64,000 nucleotides of DNA from an uncultured Mycoplasmatota bacterium (GTDB taxonomy: Bacteria; Bacillota_I; Bacilli_A; RF39; UBA660), in NCBI GenBank assembly GCA_947652325.1, contig CANTCQ010000002.1, positions 1-64,000 on the forward strand, given 5' to 3'. The notes under the pieces were generated by a model, which was not told the DNA's origin, searched no databases, and saw only the letters and a list, made by a program, of their open reading frames with translations. The position numbers and the translations under genes were made by a program. How positions within the stretch are numbered: the first letter of the stretch is position 1; each line of letters starts with the position of its first letter. This document shows, piece by piece, positions 30,055 to 40,792 of the stretch.

Positions 30055-30792
30055 ATGAAAAATGTACAATGGAATCCTTGGCATGGTTGTCATAAATGCA
30101 GTTTAGGATGTTTGAATTGTTATGTCTATTATCTAGATAAAAAACATAATAAGGATGCAAATCTTGTAACAAAATCCAAAACAAATTTTAATTTGCCTAT
30201 CAAAAAAGATAAAGAAGGAAATTATAAAATTAAAAGTGGAATAGAATTAGCTACTTGTTTTACTTCTGACTTTTTTCTTAAAGAAGCAGATACCTGGCGG
30301 AAAGATGCATGGGAAATAATAAAACAAAGAAGTGATGTTAAATTTTTAATTCCAACCAAAAGAATCGAGAGATTTTTAGATTGTATTCCAAAAGACTGGG
30401 AAGATGGCTATGAAAATGTATGCATTGCTCTTACTTGTGAAAACCAAGAAAAAGCAGATAAAAGACTGCCTATATTTTTAGAATGTCCAATAAAACATCG
30501 ATATATTTTTGCATCGCCTTTGCTGGAAGATATCGATTTTAGCAAATACGTAAATACTGGGAAAATAGAATTAATATCCGTGGGTGGAGAGTCCTATGAA
30601 AATGCTCGCATTTGTGATTTTGATTGGGTAAGACACATAAAAGAAACTTGTGATAAATACAATGTACGATTTGCTTTTCATCAAACAGGTTCTAATTTTA
30701 AAAAAGAGGGGAAAGTATATAAAATAAAACATCATGAGGAATATGCACAAGCCAAAAAAGGAATGAAAATGTTAGAAAAATTAGGAAAATAA
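30055..30792 (+). CDS. DUF5131 / phage Gp37-Gp68-like protein
   Basis: QWNPWHGCHKCSLGCLNCYVYYLDKKH..., CFTSDFFLKEADTWRKDAWEIIKQRSDVKFLIPTKR. Confidence 0.75.
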   Translation: MKNVQWNPWHGCHKCSLGCLNCYVYYLDKKHNKDANLVTKSKTNFNLPIKKDKEGNYKIKSGIELATCFTSDFFLKEADTWRKDAWEIIKQRSDVKFLIPTKRIERFLDCIPKDWEDGYENVCIALTCENQEKADKRLPIFLECPIKHRYIFASPLLEDIDFSKYVNTGKIELISVGGESYENARICDFDWVRHIKETCDKYNVRFAFHQTGSNFKKEGKVYKIKHHEEYAQAKKGMKMLEKLGK

Positions 30793-30880
30793 AGGTAAAA
30801 ATTGTAGGAAACCAAATTGACTTCTTTTAAAAAATATTGTAATATGGACAAGGTGTTTTTAAGAGAGGGGCGATTTTTTT

Positions 30881-32983
30881 ATGGCCAAAAACAATAGTGC
30901 TTTATCTGTTGCAGCAGTTCCTGCATTCCTTTTAACAATGTTTGTATTAAATAAATCGTATAAACCACTTATCGATAAATTATCGAAACAATTCTTAGAG
31001 CAAAAAAAGAAGGAACAAACAAATACAAAAGCAGCAAAAAAGAAAAAAGAATTGAATTTAAGAAAGATGGAAATCCTGAATTGTGCTCAAAAAATTGTAG
31101 AACCAGTTGAAAGTTTAGTAAAAGAAGCACAAAGTTCATGGAATATAGAAAAAATAAAAGAATATAACTTAATGAGTAAATCGTTAGAAGACTATTTAAT
31201 AGAAAAAGTACAAAGTTTAGTAAAATATGAAATAATCCCATATGAACCGCAGTTACCTATTTTAATAAAACAAACAATAGAAGATTTTGAACCCCAAATG
31301 ACGCCTTTACTAATTGCAGGACCAACTATCACTTTGACCGAAAATGATATAGAAAAAACAAAAACTACCGCCAAAAAGGGATTTCTTTCCATTGTTTATG
31401 CGGCACTTGTTACGAGCATTGTCTTAAATATAGGTAATATAAAAGATGTTTATGAAGAGATTGTAGATACTTTAGAGATTGAAAGAATTTGGGGAGATTT
31501 AACCCAAACGAATAGCAATACCTTTTTAGAACAAGAAGAAATAGTAGATGAAATTACTTACGAAGAAGAATTTGCCAGAATTCTAGCTTTAGAAGGCGTT
31601 TCGATGGAAACAAAACTAGATAAAATAATTTCTTCTTTTAAGGGAACTTATCTAAATAAATTTGATACAATTTTGACTTATCCGCATATATCTTTAGATG
31701 AAAAATTAAATACTATTCTTCATTCAGACATTACAAATTATCACAATATTTTTAACTATATTATGGAAAAAGATAATATTCCTATGGAATTAAAAATAAA
31801 TGCTATCTTAAATTCCAACTTAACCAGTTACAAAGAAATATTCCATTTTATTTTAGGAAGAAGTGAAATCACTTTATATGAAAAAATGGAAATACTTGCT
31901 TTTTCTAAGATTGCAACCTACGAAGAAAAAATAAATTTTATACAAGAGGTAAAAGAAATAAACTTAGAAGGGAAAGTATGGTTTACTTTATTAATACCAA
32001 ACGTTTCTTTTGAAACAAAATGTAATGATTTATTAAAGTTAGAAGGAACAACAGAGGACCAAATTATAAAGTGCATCATTAAAGCAGATATGGTTCCATT
32101 TAAAAGCTTATTTGATACGATTTTAAAAGCAACAAATTTAGAAAATGAACAAATTGTTGGCTATTTAAACTTATATAATGAAAGTGCAACTTATAACAGA
32201 GCTACCTTTGAAGAGAAAGTAAATTATGTCTTTGGAATCCAGAATTTAATGTTGACAGAAAAATTAGATTGCATGTGGGAATTTTTACAGGAATATACTT
32301 TAGATGAAAAAATACAGATAATAGAAAACTTTTATGGCATAACAACCAAAGAAGAAGATTATCAAGGAGAATTCTATGCTAGGTTACTTACCAAAAAAGA
32401 AATAGATGTAACGTCTACTGAATACGCCATTATGTATTTATATGAAAAAGTACTTAAAGAAATGGAAGAATATGTTTTAGAACATTATGATGTTGAAAAT
32501 GTAAAACAACTAGAGGTAGGATATGCTATATGTGCAGCAGAAGGAGCATACAAATATAAGGATTTATATTGGGTAGCGAATACACCATTTAATCGTATAA
32601 CGAATATAGCTTATGTAAAAGAGCATGGAACCAGTCCATATGCCCAATTTATTGCTTCTAGACAATTTTCTGTCTATGGAAATGGTATGCATAAACGTTA
32701 TTTAAATGCAACGAAACCAGAATATACCATCAAATATGAAATGGCTAGAATTGCTTTTTTAAATATGTTTTATTATGGATATGATGGTGTAAAACATAAC
32801 TATCTAGAATTTAGAAGTTCTTATGTTACGGATTTTTCTGATAATTATATAGTACCAGGTGGAAATCGCTATGGAGTAAAAATGAAAGAAGCAAATAGAA
32901 TTATTTACGAAAATCTTTTAGATACCGAAGAAAGTAAAGAATATACACAAGAAAGAGCGTTAACCGCTTCAAATACTTTCTAG
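30881..32983 (+). CDS. membrane-anchored repeat protein with SleB-like C-terminal domain
   Basis: N-terminal TM, degenerate ~30-aa repeats, C-terminal EVGYAICAAEGAYKYKDLYWVANTPFNR...SPYAQFIASRQFSVYGNG resembling cell-wall hydrolase SleB (Hydrolase_2). Confidence 0.5.
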   Translation: MAKNNSALSVAAVPAFLLTMFVLNKSYKPLIDKLSKQFLEQKKKEQTNTKAAKKKKELNLRKMEILNCAQKIVEPVESLVKEAQSSWNIEKIKEYNLMSKSLEDYLIEKVQSLVKYEIIPYEPQLPILIKQTIEDFEPQMTPLLIAGPTITLTENDIEKTKTTAKKGFLSIVYAALVTSIVLNIGNIKDVYEEIVDTLEIERIWGDLTQTNSNTFLEQEEIVDEITYEEEFARILALEGVSMETKLDKIISSFKGTYLNKFDTILTYPHISLDEKLNTILHSDITNYHNIFNYIMEKDNIPMELKINAILNSNLTSYKEIFHFILGRSEITLYEKMEILAFSKIATYEEKINFIQEVKEINLEGKVWFTLLIPNVSFETKCNDLLKLEGTTEDQIIKCIIKADMVPFKSLFDTILKATNLENEQIVGYLNLYNESATYNRATFEEKVNYVFGIQNLMLTEKLDCMWEFLQEYTLDEKIQIIENFYGITTKEEDYQGEFYARLLTKKEIDVTSTEYAIMYLYEKVLKEMEEYVLEHYDVENVKQLEVGYAICAAEGAYKYKDLYWVANTPFNRITNIAYVKEHGTSPYAQFIASRQFSVYGNGMHKRYLNATKPEYTIKYEMARIAFLNMFYYGYDGVKHNYLEFRSSYVTDFSDNYIVPGGNRYGVKMKEANRIIYENLLDTEESKEYTQERALTASNTF

Positions 32984-33003
32984 TGTTATTTATTAAATAA
33001 GAA

Positions 33004-33951
33004 ACTAATGAAAGATTTTATTTGAAAGAATGGTTTTATTGATTTAGAAGAGTTAGCAAAAGACCCATCTTGGATAAATATTCCTTGGAAAAATAATCCA
33101 TCAGTAGTAGAAGAGTACGGACATTCTAATATAAAATATATATTTTATTATAAGGAGGAAATATGGATATTTAAATCTTTACAAACACCTTATGCTTGCT
33201 ATGCAGAACTAGTAGCAGAAGAATTGGCAAAATGTTTTGGAATTTCTTGCGCTTTTTATGATTTGGCATACTCCCATAACTTCGCAGGGGGGGGAGAGGT
33301 TATAACCAAAAATTTTAAAGTAAAAAATGCTTGTTACACGAGTGGATTTAAGATTATTGCAAATTATTTAGAAAAAGGATTAGGTATAACTGATGAACTA
33401 GAATTTGAACAACTTTTTGATAATAGTTTAGAAGGAATATGGAATGCTTTAGAATGGCGATATTTAAATAGAGAAAACAAAAAAAAGTAGTAAAGAAGCT
33501 AATGAATGAATTAGTTGATGTATTTATTTATGACAAGTTAACTGGTCAAACCGACAGACACGAATACAACTGGGGAATAGTAGAAATGGAAAATGATATT
33601 TATTTACAACCTTTATTTGATAATGAAAGACTTCTATTTTTCGATGCAGATTTTAGATTACTTCCACATACAAATAGTGAACAAAATGTATTTTTAGATT
33701 TTGAAACATGTTTAGAAAATATTATTTTAGAATTTCTAAGGGTTTCCGAAAATAAATATATAAAGAAAATAAAAGAAAAATTGTTTTTTATAACAGCAGA
33801 TAATATACATAAAATATTTATGCAAATAGAAGAAAAAATAAATGCAAAAATTCCAAAAGAAATTCAAGAAGAGATGTTAAATAGATTTCAAATAGTAGAA
33901 AATGTAGTTAGAGTTACAATTGAAAATTACGAAAAAATAAAAATTAGATAA
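33004..33951 (+). pseudogene. HipA/CtkA-like kinase split by TGA and a frameshift
   Basis: frame with NGFIDLEELAKDPSWINIPW...YAELVAEELAKCFGISCAFYDLAY (follows an in-frame TGA) then, in the -1 frame, MNELVDVFIYDKLTGQTDRHEYNWGI...PLFDNERLL. Confidence 0.65.
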
Positions 33952-34040
33952 TAGCAAAATTCCTTTACAGGAGTTTTTTTCTATATTACAATAATAACGA
34001 TTGATATATAACAAATGTTATAATAAAGGAAGGAGAAGAT

Positions 34041-34613
34041 ATGCCACCCACTAAAAAATTTGATAAAGAAACAATTGTTGCTACTGCATATACTATTGTT
34101 AAAAACGAAGGATTCGGGAAAGTAAATGCAAGACGCATTGCCAAAGAATTGGGTTGTTCTGTCCAACCCATTTTCCATAACTTTACAAGTATGGAAGAAT
34201 TAAACAAAGCCGTATATGAAAAAATATACAATAAATATAAAGAATACATGTTACAAAAAGAAAACGAAGAAAATGCTTATAAAGGAATGGGACTATCTTA
34301 TATTAAATTTGCCAGTTATTATCCAGAATTTTTTAAAATCCTATTTATGCAAAAAACAGCTTTAGATGCTCAAGAATTTATAATGGCGGATAGTATTGTT
34401 GAAAATGTTATAAAAGCAGGACAAAAATCTACAGGTTTATCTTATGAAGCACAAAAAAAGTTTCATATCCATGTTTGGATTTTTACCCACGGACTTGCTT
34501 GTTTAGTAGCTACAAAAACCATTCATGTTAAAGAAAAAGAAATAGAAGACTTACTAGGACAAACAGTAAGACAAATGTTAATTGGTTATAAAATAGAGGA
34601 GAAAAAAGTATGA
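34041..34613 (+). CDS. TetR/AcrR family transcriptional regulator
   Basis: N-terminal HTH TIVATAYTIVKNEGFGKVNARRIAKELGCSVQPIFHNFTSMEEL; stop overlaps next ATG. Confidence 0.85.
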   Translation: MPPTKKFDKETIVATAYTIVKNEGFGKVNARRIAKELGCSVQPIFHNFTSMEELNKAVYEKIYNKYKEYMLQKENEENAYKGMGLSYIKFASYYPEFFKILFMQKTALDAQEFIMADSIVENVIKAGQKSTGLSYEAQKKFHIHVWIFTHGLACLVATKTIHVKEKEIEDLLGQTVRQMLIGYKIEEKKV

Positions 34614-35551
34614 AAAATTGTATTGAAGTAAAAAATTTAACAAAAGAATATAAAAGCTTAAAAGCAATAGATGATTTATCTTTTGAGGTAAAAGAAGGCG
34701 AAATTGTAGGACTTTTAGGACCAAACGGAAGTGGGAAAACTACAACCATCAATTGTATTTTATCTTTATTAAATTTTGGAAAAGGAACCATTAAAATATT
34801 TGGAACTAAAATGAGTCCTAATGCTTACGATATCAAAAAAGAAATTGGAGTCGTATTTCAAGATGTTGCTGTATTTGAAGAATTAAATGTGTATGACAAT
34901 ATTGATTATTTCTGTGGATTATATATCAAAGACAAAAAGGTACGAAAAAAATACATTGAAGATGCCATAAAATTAATCGGATTGGAAGACTTTAAAAAAT
35001 TTTATCCTAAGCAACTATCTGGAGGACTTTTAAGAAGATTAAACATTGCTTGTGGCATTGCTCATAAACCAAAACTTATTTTTTTAGATGAACCGACCGT
35101 TGCAGTAGACCCTCAAAGTAGAAATAATATATTAGAGGGCATAAAAACATTAAGAGAGTTAGGGGCAACAATTGTATATACCACGCATTACATGGAAGAA
35201 GTAGAAATTCTTTGTGATAGAGTCATTATTTTAGATAAAGGAAAACTATTAGCGAGTGGGACTACAGATGAATTAAAAGCCCTTGCCAATATTGAAGAAA
35301 AAGTAAGCTTAGAAGTGTACGATTTAGAAGCAAAATATATTGAAAAAATGAAAGAATTAAAAAATGTAGAAGACATTACTTATAATAACAATGTCCTCGT
35401 GATAACTTATAAAAAAGGAAAAAACAATCTAATAGAACTAATGGATTATTTAAAAAGTGCTCATATCAAATACAACAAAATATTTTCAGAACGTCCAACG
35501 CTTAATGATGTATTCTTAGAACTTACAGGAAAGGAATTGCGTGATTCTTAA
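34610..35551 (+). CDS. ABC transporter ATP-binding protein (drug-export type)
   Basis: GPNGSGKTTT, LSGGLLRRLNIACG, LIFLDEPTVAVDPQSR. Confidence 0.9.
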   Translation: MKNCIEVKNLTKEYKSLKAIDDLSFEVKEGEIVGLLGPNGSGKTTTINCILSLLNFGKGTIKIFGTKMSPNAYDIKKEIGVVFQDVAVFEELNVYDNIDYFCGLYIKDKKVRKKYIEDAIKLIGLEDFKKFYPKQLSGGLLRRLNIACGIAHKPKLIFLDEPTVAVDPQSRNNILEGIKTLRELGATIVYTTHYMEEVEILCDRVIILDKGKLLASGTTDELKALANIEEKVSLEVYDLEAKYIEKMKELKNVEDITYNNNVLVITYKKGKNNLIELMDYLKSAHIKYNKIFSERPTLNDVFLELTGKELRDS

Positions 35552-36744
35552 TGCACAATTTTAAATATGCTCTAAAAACTTTATTCAAAAACAAAGTGTT
35601 AATTTTTTGGACATTTGCTTTTCCCATTATTCTAGGAACATTCTTTAATATGGCTTTTTCGAGTATTGAAGAAAATGAAAAACTACATACTATTCCGATT
35701 GCCATTGTAAAAACAGAAGAATTAGAAAATAATAAAGTAATCAAAGAAACTTTTAAGTCGTTAAGCAATGAAAGAAATAAAGACCGTTTATTTGACACAA
35801 TGTATACGAATTTAGAAGAGGCAAAAAATTTATTAGATGAAGAAAAGGTTGTGGGTTATTTATATGTTGCAAATACTCCACAAATTGTCATTCGTAAAAA
35901 TGGCATTGAAGAAACCATTCTAAAGCAAATAACAGAAGAAATTTTAGAAACAGAAAACATGATAAAAAATATAAGTGAAAAAAAAGTAGAAGAAAATATC
36001 CATTTGTCCGTACAAAACAAAGAAAAAATAGATGTAGAAGAAATAGTAGCTACTACCGTAAATGAAATCGTAAAAAAAATAGAGAATTTTACGGCCAATA
36101 TAGAAAATACTTCCAATGCCCATTTGAGTTACACGATGATTGAGTATTATACTTTAATTGCGATGGCTTGCCTTTATGGTGGCATTTTAGGAATGGTTGC
36201 GATAAACCAAAATTTAGCCAATATGTCAAACAACGGAAAAAGAGTAGCGGTAAGTCCAACTTCTAAAATGAAGTTAATAGTAAGTAGCAGTTTTGCAAGT
36301 TACTTAACAGAGCTTTTAGGAATAATTCTTTTATTTCTTTATACTATATTTGTTTTAAAGGTAGATTATGGAAAAAATCTAGTACTCGTTTTATTGCTCG
36401 CTGCTGTAGGAAGTTTAGCAGGACTTACAATGGGTATTGCTATATCCTGTGTATGCAAAGCAAATGAAAATACAAAAGTGGGAATCATTATTTCTATTAC
36501 AATGCTAGGTTGTTTCTTATCTGGCATGATGGGAATTACGATGAAATATATTGTGGATACCAACCTTCCTTTCTTAAACAAAATCAATCCCGCAAGTATG
36601 ATTACAGATGGATTTTATTCCCTTTATTATTACGATACATTGAATAGATATTGTTTTAATTTAATAAGTTTACTCGGATTTTCTATTCTTATGCTTGTTC
36701 TTGCACTAACCCATTTAAGGAGGCAAAAATATGACAGTATTTAA
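35551..36744 (+). CDS. ABC-2 type transporter permease
   Basis: TM topology and operon position. Confidence 0.8.
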   Translation: MHNFKYALKTLFKNKVLIFWTFAFPIILGTFFNMAFSSIEENEKLHTIPIAIVKTEELENNKVIKETFKSLSNERNKDRLFDTMYTNLEEAKNLLDEEKVVGYLYVANTPQIVIRKNGIEETILKQITEEILETENMIKNISEKKVEENIHLSVQNKEKIDVEEIVATTVNEIVKKIENFTANIENTSNAHLSYTMIEYYTLIAMACLYGGILGMVAINQNLANMSNNGKRVAVSPTSKMKLIVSSSFASYLTELLGIILLFLYTIFVLKVDYGKNLVLVLLLAAVGSLAGLTMGIAISCVCKANENTKVGIIISITMLGCFLSGMMGITMKYIVDTNLPFLNKINPASMITDGFYSLYYYDTLNRYCFNLISLLGFSILMLVLALTHLRRQKYDSI

Positions 36745-37876
36745 AACATTTTTAAAAGTATTAAACAAATGCAAAGCTCCTATCATTATGTACACCATAT
36801 TTTTGATTTTCTTCAGTGGTTTTAATTTAAAAACAAGTGATAATCAAATGAGTTTTTCAGCATCTAAACCTGATGTTTTAATACTAAATTTCGATAAAGA
36901 AGAAGGAGTTACGAAACATTTAATTGAATACTTGGAAAAAAATAGCAATCAAAAAGAGATAGAATTAACCGAAGAAAAAATAAATGATGCTTTATTTTAT
37001 CGAGATATCAATTATGTAATTTATATTCCCAAAAATTTTAGACAAGACTTTTTAGAACATAAAAATCCCAAAATAGAAGTGAAAAGTACTGGAGATTATA
37101 TGGCAAGTTTGGCTGAAATGCTTCTTTCTAGGTATTTAAAAGTTGCCCAAATGTATAACGAAATCAATACTGAAGAAGAATTGATAAAAAATATAGAAGA
37201 AACACTAAACCAGTCTTTGGAAGTAGAAATGACTACAAAATTAGATACTTCAAGCTTAGAAAAAGCAGGACTCTACTATAATTTTACTAATTATTGCTTA
37301 CTAGCTGGTTGTATTTATGTTATATGTTTAATTTTATCTAGTTTTAAAAATGAAAAAATAAATAAAAGAACGATTGTAAGTAGTATGGAATACAAAAAAT
37401 TTAATCTAAGTTTATTACTATCCAATAGTTTATTTGCTTTTGTATTATGGTTATTTTATGTGTTATTAAGTATCATTTTAGTAGGAAAAGTAATGTTTAC
37501 AGCCAATGGTCTTTTCTTAATTCTAAACTCTTTTGTTTTTACCTTCTGTGTTTTAACAATTGCTTTATTATTAGGAAACATAGTAACAAATAAAAATGCT
37601 GTAAATGGAATAATAAATGTTATTGCTTTGGGTTCTAGTTTTTTATGTGGAGCATTTGTTCCGATGGAATTTTTACCAATAACGGTTTTAAATATAGCAC
37701 ATATTTTGCCATCTTATTACTTTATTAAAAACAATGAATTGCTAATAAATATAGAGCAGTTTAATATGGAAACGTTACAACCAGCTTTAATTAATATGGG
37801 AATACTATTATTGTTTTCTGTCTTCTTTATCATAATCACAAACATTATCTCTAGTAAAAAAAGAAAAATTGCATAA
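36731..37876 (+). CDS. ABC-2 type transporter permease
   Basis: TM topology; overlaps the preceding permease. Confidence 0.8.
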   Translation: MTVFKTFLKVLNKCKAPIIMYTIFLIFFSGFNLKTSDNQMSFSASKPDVLILNFDKEEGVTKHLIEYLEKNSNQKEIELTEEKINDALFYRDINYVIYIPKNFRQDFLEHKNPKIEVKSTGDYMASLAEMLLSRYLKVAQMYNEINTEEELIKNIEETLNQSLEVEMTTKLDTSSLEKAGLYYNFTNYCLLAGCIYVICLILSSFKNEKINKRTIVSSMEYKKFNLSLLLSNSLFAFVLWLFYVLLSIILVGKVMFTANGLFLILNSFVFTFCVLTIALLLGNIVTNKNAVNGIINVIALGSSFLCGAFVPMEFLPITVLNIAHILPSYYFIKNNELLINIEQFNMETLQPALINMGILLLFSVFFIIITNIISSKKRKIA

Positions 37877-37939
37877 AACTATTTCTTTACAATAAGGATA
37901 GATGCAAATAAAATAGTGGGAGTTGAAGGAGGAGTCCAC

Positions 37940-38515
37940 ATGAAAGATGAAATATCTTTTCGATACTTTTATGAAATGTTCAAAGAAGAATTTCGAAAAA
38001 ACGTTGCAAAATTAGAAATGGAGCGAATAGGAAAAGAAGAATATGATGATTTATCAGAAATTTTTGACATGTATATTACAGCATCTTTAACAAAAGAAGA
38101 ACGAATCAGTATTTATGACCAAATTCTTTTTGAAGTTTGTGCCAGTTATGTTTCACTATCCGAAGCAGATATTACGATTTATCCAAAAAATTCTTTTGAA
38201 TTTCTACAATTAATTTTAAATAATATGCATAAAAATCCTTATAAAGAAAGTTTTCTGCTATCTATGCAATTTATTTTTCAAGATTATTTCAAATATTTAG
38301 AAAAGGGTTGTCCTATGTTATTTTCTTCAAGTGAAAATGGTAGTCCAAACTTACAGATAACTTTAGATTCACAAAATAAAATAGCACAATTTGATTCTGT
38401 AGATATGGATTTAGAAGAGCAAGACACAACTATGCTTGGAGTTCTTATGTTGGAAAAAAATCATCAAATAGGACCAGTTCCAAATGTAAAATATAGATAT
38501 CGAAAAGATATATAA
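37940..38515 (+). CDS. hypothetical protein
   Basis: ORF with SD aggagg and start at ATG 37940 (MKDEISFRYFYEMF). Confidence 0.55.
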   Translation: MKDEISFRYFYEMFKEEFRKNVAKLEMERIGKEEYDDLSEIFDMYITASLTKEERISIYDQILFEVCASYVSLSEADITIYPKNSFEFLQLILNNMHKNPYKESFLLSMQFIFQDYFKYLEKGCPMLFSSSENGSPNLQITLDSQNKIAQFDSVDMDLEEQDTTMLGVLMLEKNHQIGPVPNVKYRYRKDI

Positions 38516-38521
38516 AAACGT

Positions 38522-38552
38522 AAACAAATCTTAAAGCAAAGGTTTGTTTTTT
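38522..38552 (+). terminator. intrinsic terminator
   Basis: AAACAAATC...GGTTTGTTT then T-run. Confidence 0.65.
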
Positions 38553-38789
38553 TGATATAATCAAGGAAAGAGAAGAAGGTCTTTTTATATTAGAAATAAT
38601 AAAAGGTGATAAAAAAATCTATACATTTAGGAAAAGGCGATGAGCATCTATTATTTAGATGGAATTACACAAAAAGAAATAAATTTATTTCAAAAACAAT
38701 ATGGAGAAATTAATATTGCAAAAATACTAGTGAACAATGAGTTAATTTGATTTATAATTAATTTATAAATGAATAAGAAAGGAATCTAT

Positions 38790-39398
38790 ATGAAAAACAA
38801 AAAAATAACGCGAAAAATAACGCAAGGAATGTATGTATTAACAACCAAAGATGGAGGCTGCATGGTCGATGCTGTATCTCAAATTAGTGCTGGGGATAAT
38901 CCTTTTATTGCTGTTGCAGTGATGAAATCAAATCATACCAATGCGTTGCTTCAAAAAAATGATAAATTTGCATTATCAATATTAGGAATGGATATAAATC
39001 CAGAAATTATTGAAACCTTTGGCATGCACTCTATGCGCGATGTCGATAAATTTGCAAATGTAAAAACAACAGAATTTGAAAATATCAAAGTAATAGAGGA
39101 TGCACTAGGGTATATGGTTTGTAAAATAGTAGACAAGATAGATGCGGATACTCATACGCTTTTCATTGGAAAATTAATCGAAGCAGATGTTTTAAAAGAA
39201 GGAGAAGCCATGAGCTATAATTATTACCAAGAAAACAAAAACGATTTAATAAAGGTAAAAACAGAACAAGGAAAGACAGCTTGGATTTGTACCGTATGCG
39301 GTTATGTTTACTATGGTGAAGAACTACCTGATGATTTTAAATGTCCACTATGCGGTGTAGATAAAGAATTATTTAAAAAGAAAGAAGAGGAAGAATAA
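38790..39398 (+). CDS. flavin reductase-rubredoxin fusion
   Basis: N-terminal flavin reductase-like domain ([27 protein letters not shown]) plus C-terminal rubredoxin [31 protein letters not shown]. Confidence 0.87.
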   Translation: MKNKKITRKITQGMYVLTTKDGGCMVDAVSQISAGDNPFIAVAVMKSNHTNALLQKNDKFALSILGMDINPEIIETFGMHSMRDVDKFANVKTTEFENIKVIEDALGYMVCKIVDKIDADTHTLFIGKLIEADVLKEGEAMSYNYYQENKNDLIKVKTEQGKTAWICTVCGYVYYGEELPDDFKCPLCGVDKELFKKKEEEE

Positions 39399-39399
39399 A

Positions 39400-40137
39400 A
39401 TGTTAGAAAATAAAGTCGCTATTATTACGGGAGGAACAAGGGAAATTGGCTTGGAAATCGTAAGAACATTCCATGAAAATAAGGCGAGTGTTATTCTTTT
39501 TGGTTCAAGAAAAGAAACAGTAGACAAAGCACTAGAAAATTTAAAAAAAGAAGGAATAAAAGTAGAAGGATATTATCCGAATCTTAACGATTTTGCTAGT
39601 ATAGAAAACGTTATCAAAGAAATTAACGAAAAATATGGTCATATTGACATTTTAGTCAACAATGCTGGAATATCAGCCAATAAAAAAATTGAAGAAACAA
39701 CAAGCGAAGATTTTAAAAACATTATGGATGTAAATGTAAATGCTATTTTTAATACAACAAAAGCTGTAGTGCCTTATATGAAAGAAAACCAAAGTGGTAC
39801 AATCTTGAATACAAGTTCTATGGTAAGCATTTATGGACAACCTTCTGGTGTAGGTTATCCAACTAGTAAATTTGCTGTAAATGGGATTACAAAATCACTT
39901 GCTCGTGAACTTGCCCCTTTTCATATTCGCGTAAATGCAGTTGCTCCTGGTATAACGAATACCGATATGGTAGCAAAGCTTCCAAAAGAACAAATCGAAC
40001 CATTATTAAAAACGATTCCATTAGGTCGAATTGGAGAATCACGAGATATAGCAAATGCATTTTTGTTTTTAGCAAGTGATTTAGCAAGTTATATTACAGG
40101 TGTTATTCTTTCTGTTGATGGCGCTGCTAGAAGTTAG
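39400..40137 (+). CDS. SDR family oxidoreductase (FabG-like)
   Basis: IITGGTREIGLEI, LVNNAGIS, YPTSKFAVNGITKSLARELAPFHIRVNAVAPG. Confidence 0.87.
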   Translation: MLENKVAIITGGTREIGLEIVRTFHENKASVILFGSRKETVDKALENLKKEGIKVEGYYPNLNDFASIENVIKEINEKYGHIDILVNNAGISANKKIEETTSEDFKNIMDVNVNAIFNTTKAVVPYMKENQSGTILNTSSMVSIYGQPSGVGYPTSKFAVNGITKSLARELAPFHIRVNAVAPGITNTDMVAKLPKEQIEPLLKTIPLGRIGESRDIANAFLFLASDLASYITGVILSVDGAARS

Positions 40138-40149
40138 AAAAGAGGATAT

Positions 40150-40785
40150 ATGGCTTTTGATTATAAAAAAGAATATAAAGAATTTTATATGCCAAAAAGT
40201 AAACCCACAATAGTAGTGGTTCCCAAAATGAATTACATTGCTGTACGAGGAAGTGGAAATCCAAACGCAGAAAATAGCGAATACAAAAAATCGATTGGAT
40301 TGCTTTATGCCATTGCTTTTACAATTAAAATGAGTTATAAAGGACCTTATAAAATAGAGGGATATTTTTCATATGTTGTTCCTCCACTTGAAGGTTTTTG
40401 GTGGCAAGAGGGTTTAAAAAATACTATCGATTACCAAAAGAAAGAAGATATGCAATTCCTTTCTCTCATTCGCCTTCCCGATTTTGTGACCAAAAAAGAT
40501 TTTTTATGGGCGATAGAAGAAGCAACCAAAAAGAAAAAAGAAGACTATTCTAAAGTAGAATTTTTAGAATATGATGAAGGATGTTGTGTACAGTGTATGC
40601 ATATAGGTTCTTATGATGATGAACCAAAAACAATTGATTTGATGCATCAATACCTAAAAGAAGAAGGATATACTTTAGATATCAATGAAAAAAGATTTCA
40701 TCACGAAATCTATTTAAGTGACCCAAGAAGATGTGATGAGAAAAAATTAAAAACAGTAATAAGACATCCTATCCAAAAGAAATAG
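40150..40785 (+). CDS. GyrI-like domain protein
   Basis: MNYIAVRGSGNPNAENSEYKKSIGLLYAIAFTIKMSYKG...CCVQCMHIGSYDDEPKTIDLMHQYLKEEGY...HEIYLSDPRR. Confidence 0.82.
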   Translation: MAFDYKKEYKEFYMPKSKPTIVVVPKMNYIAVRGSGNPNAENSEYKKSIGLLYAIAFTIKMSYKGPYKIEGYFSYVVPPLEGFWWQEGLKNTIDYQKKEDMQFLSLIRLPDFVTKKDFLWAIEEATKKKKEDYSKVEFLEYDEGCCVQCMHIGSYDDEPKTIDLMHQYLKEEGYTLDINEKRFHHEIYLSDPRRCDEKKLKTVIRHPIQKK

Positions 40786-40792
40786 AGATTTT

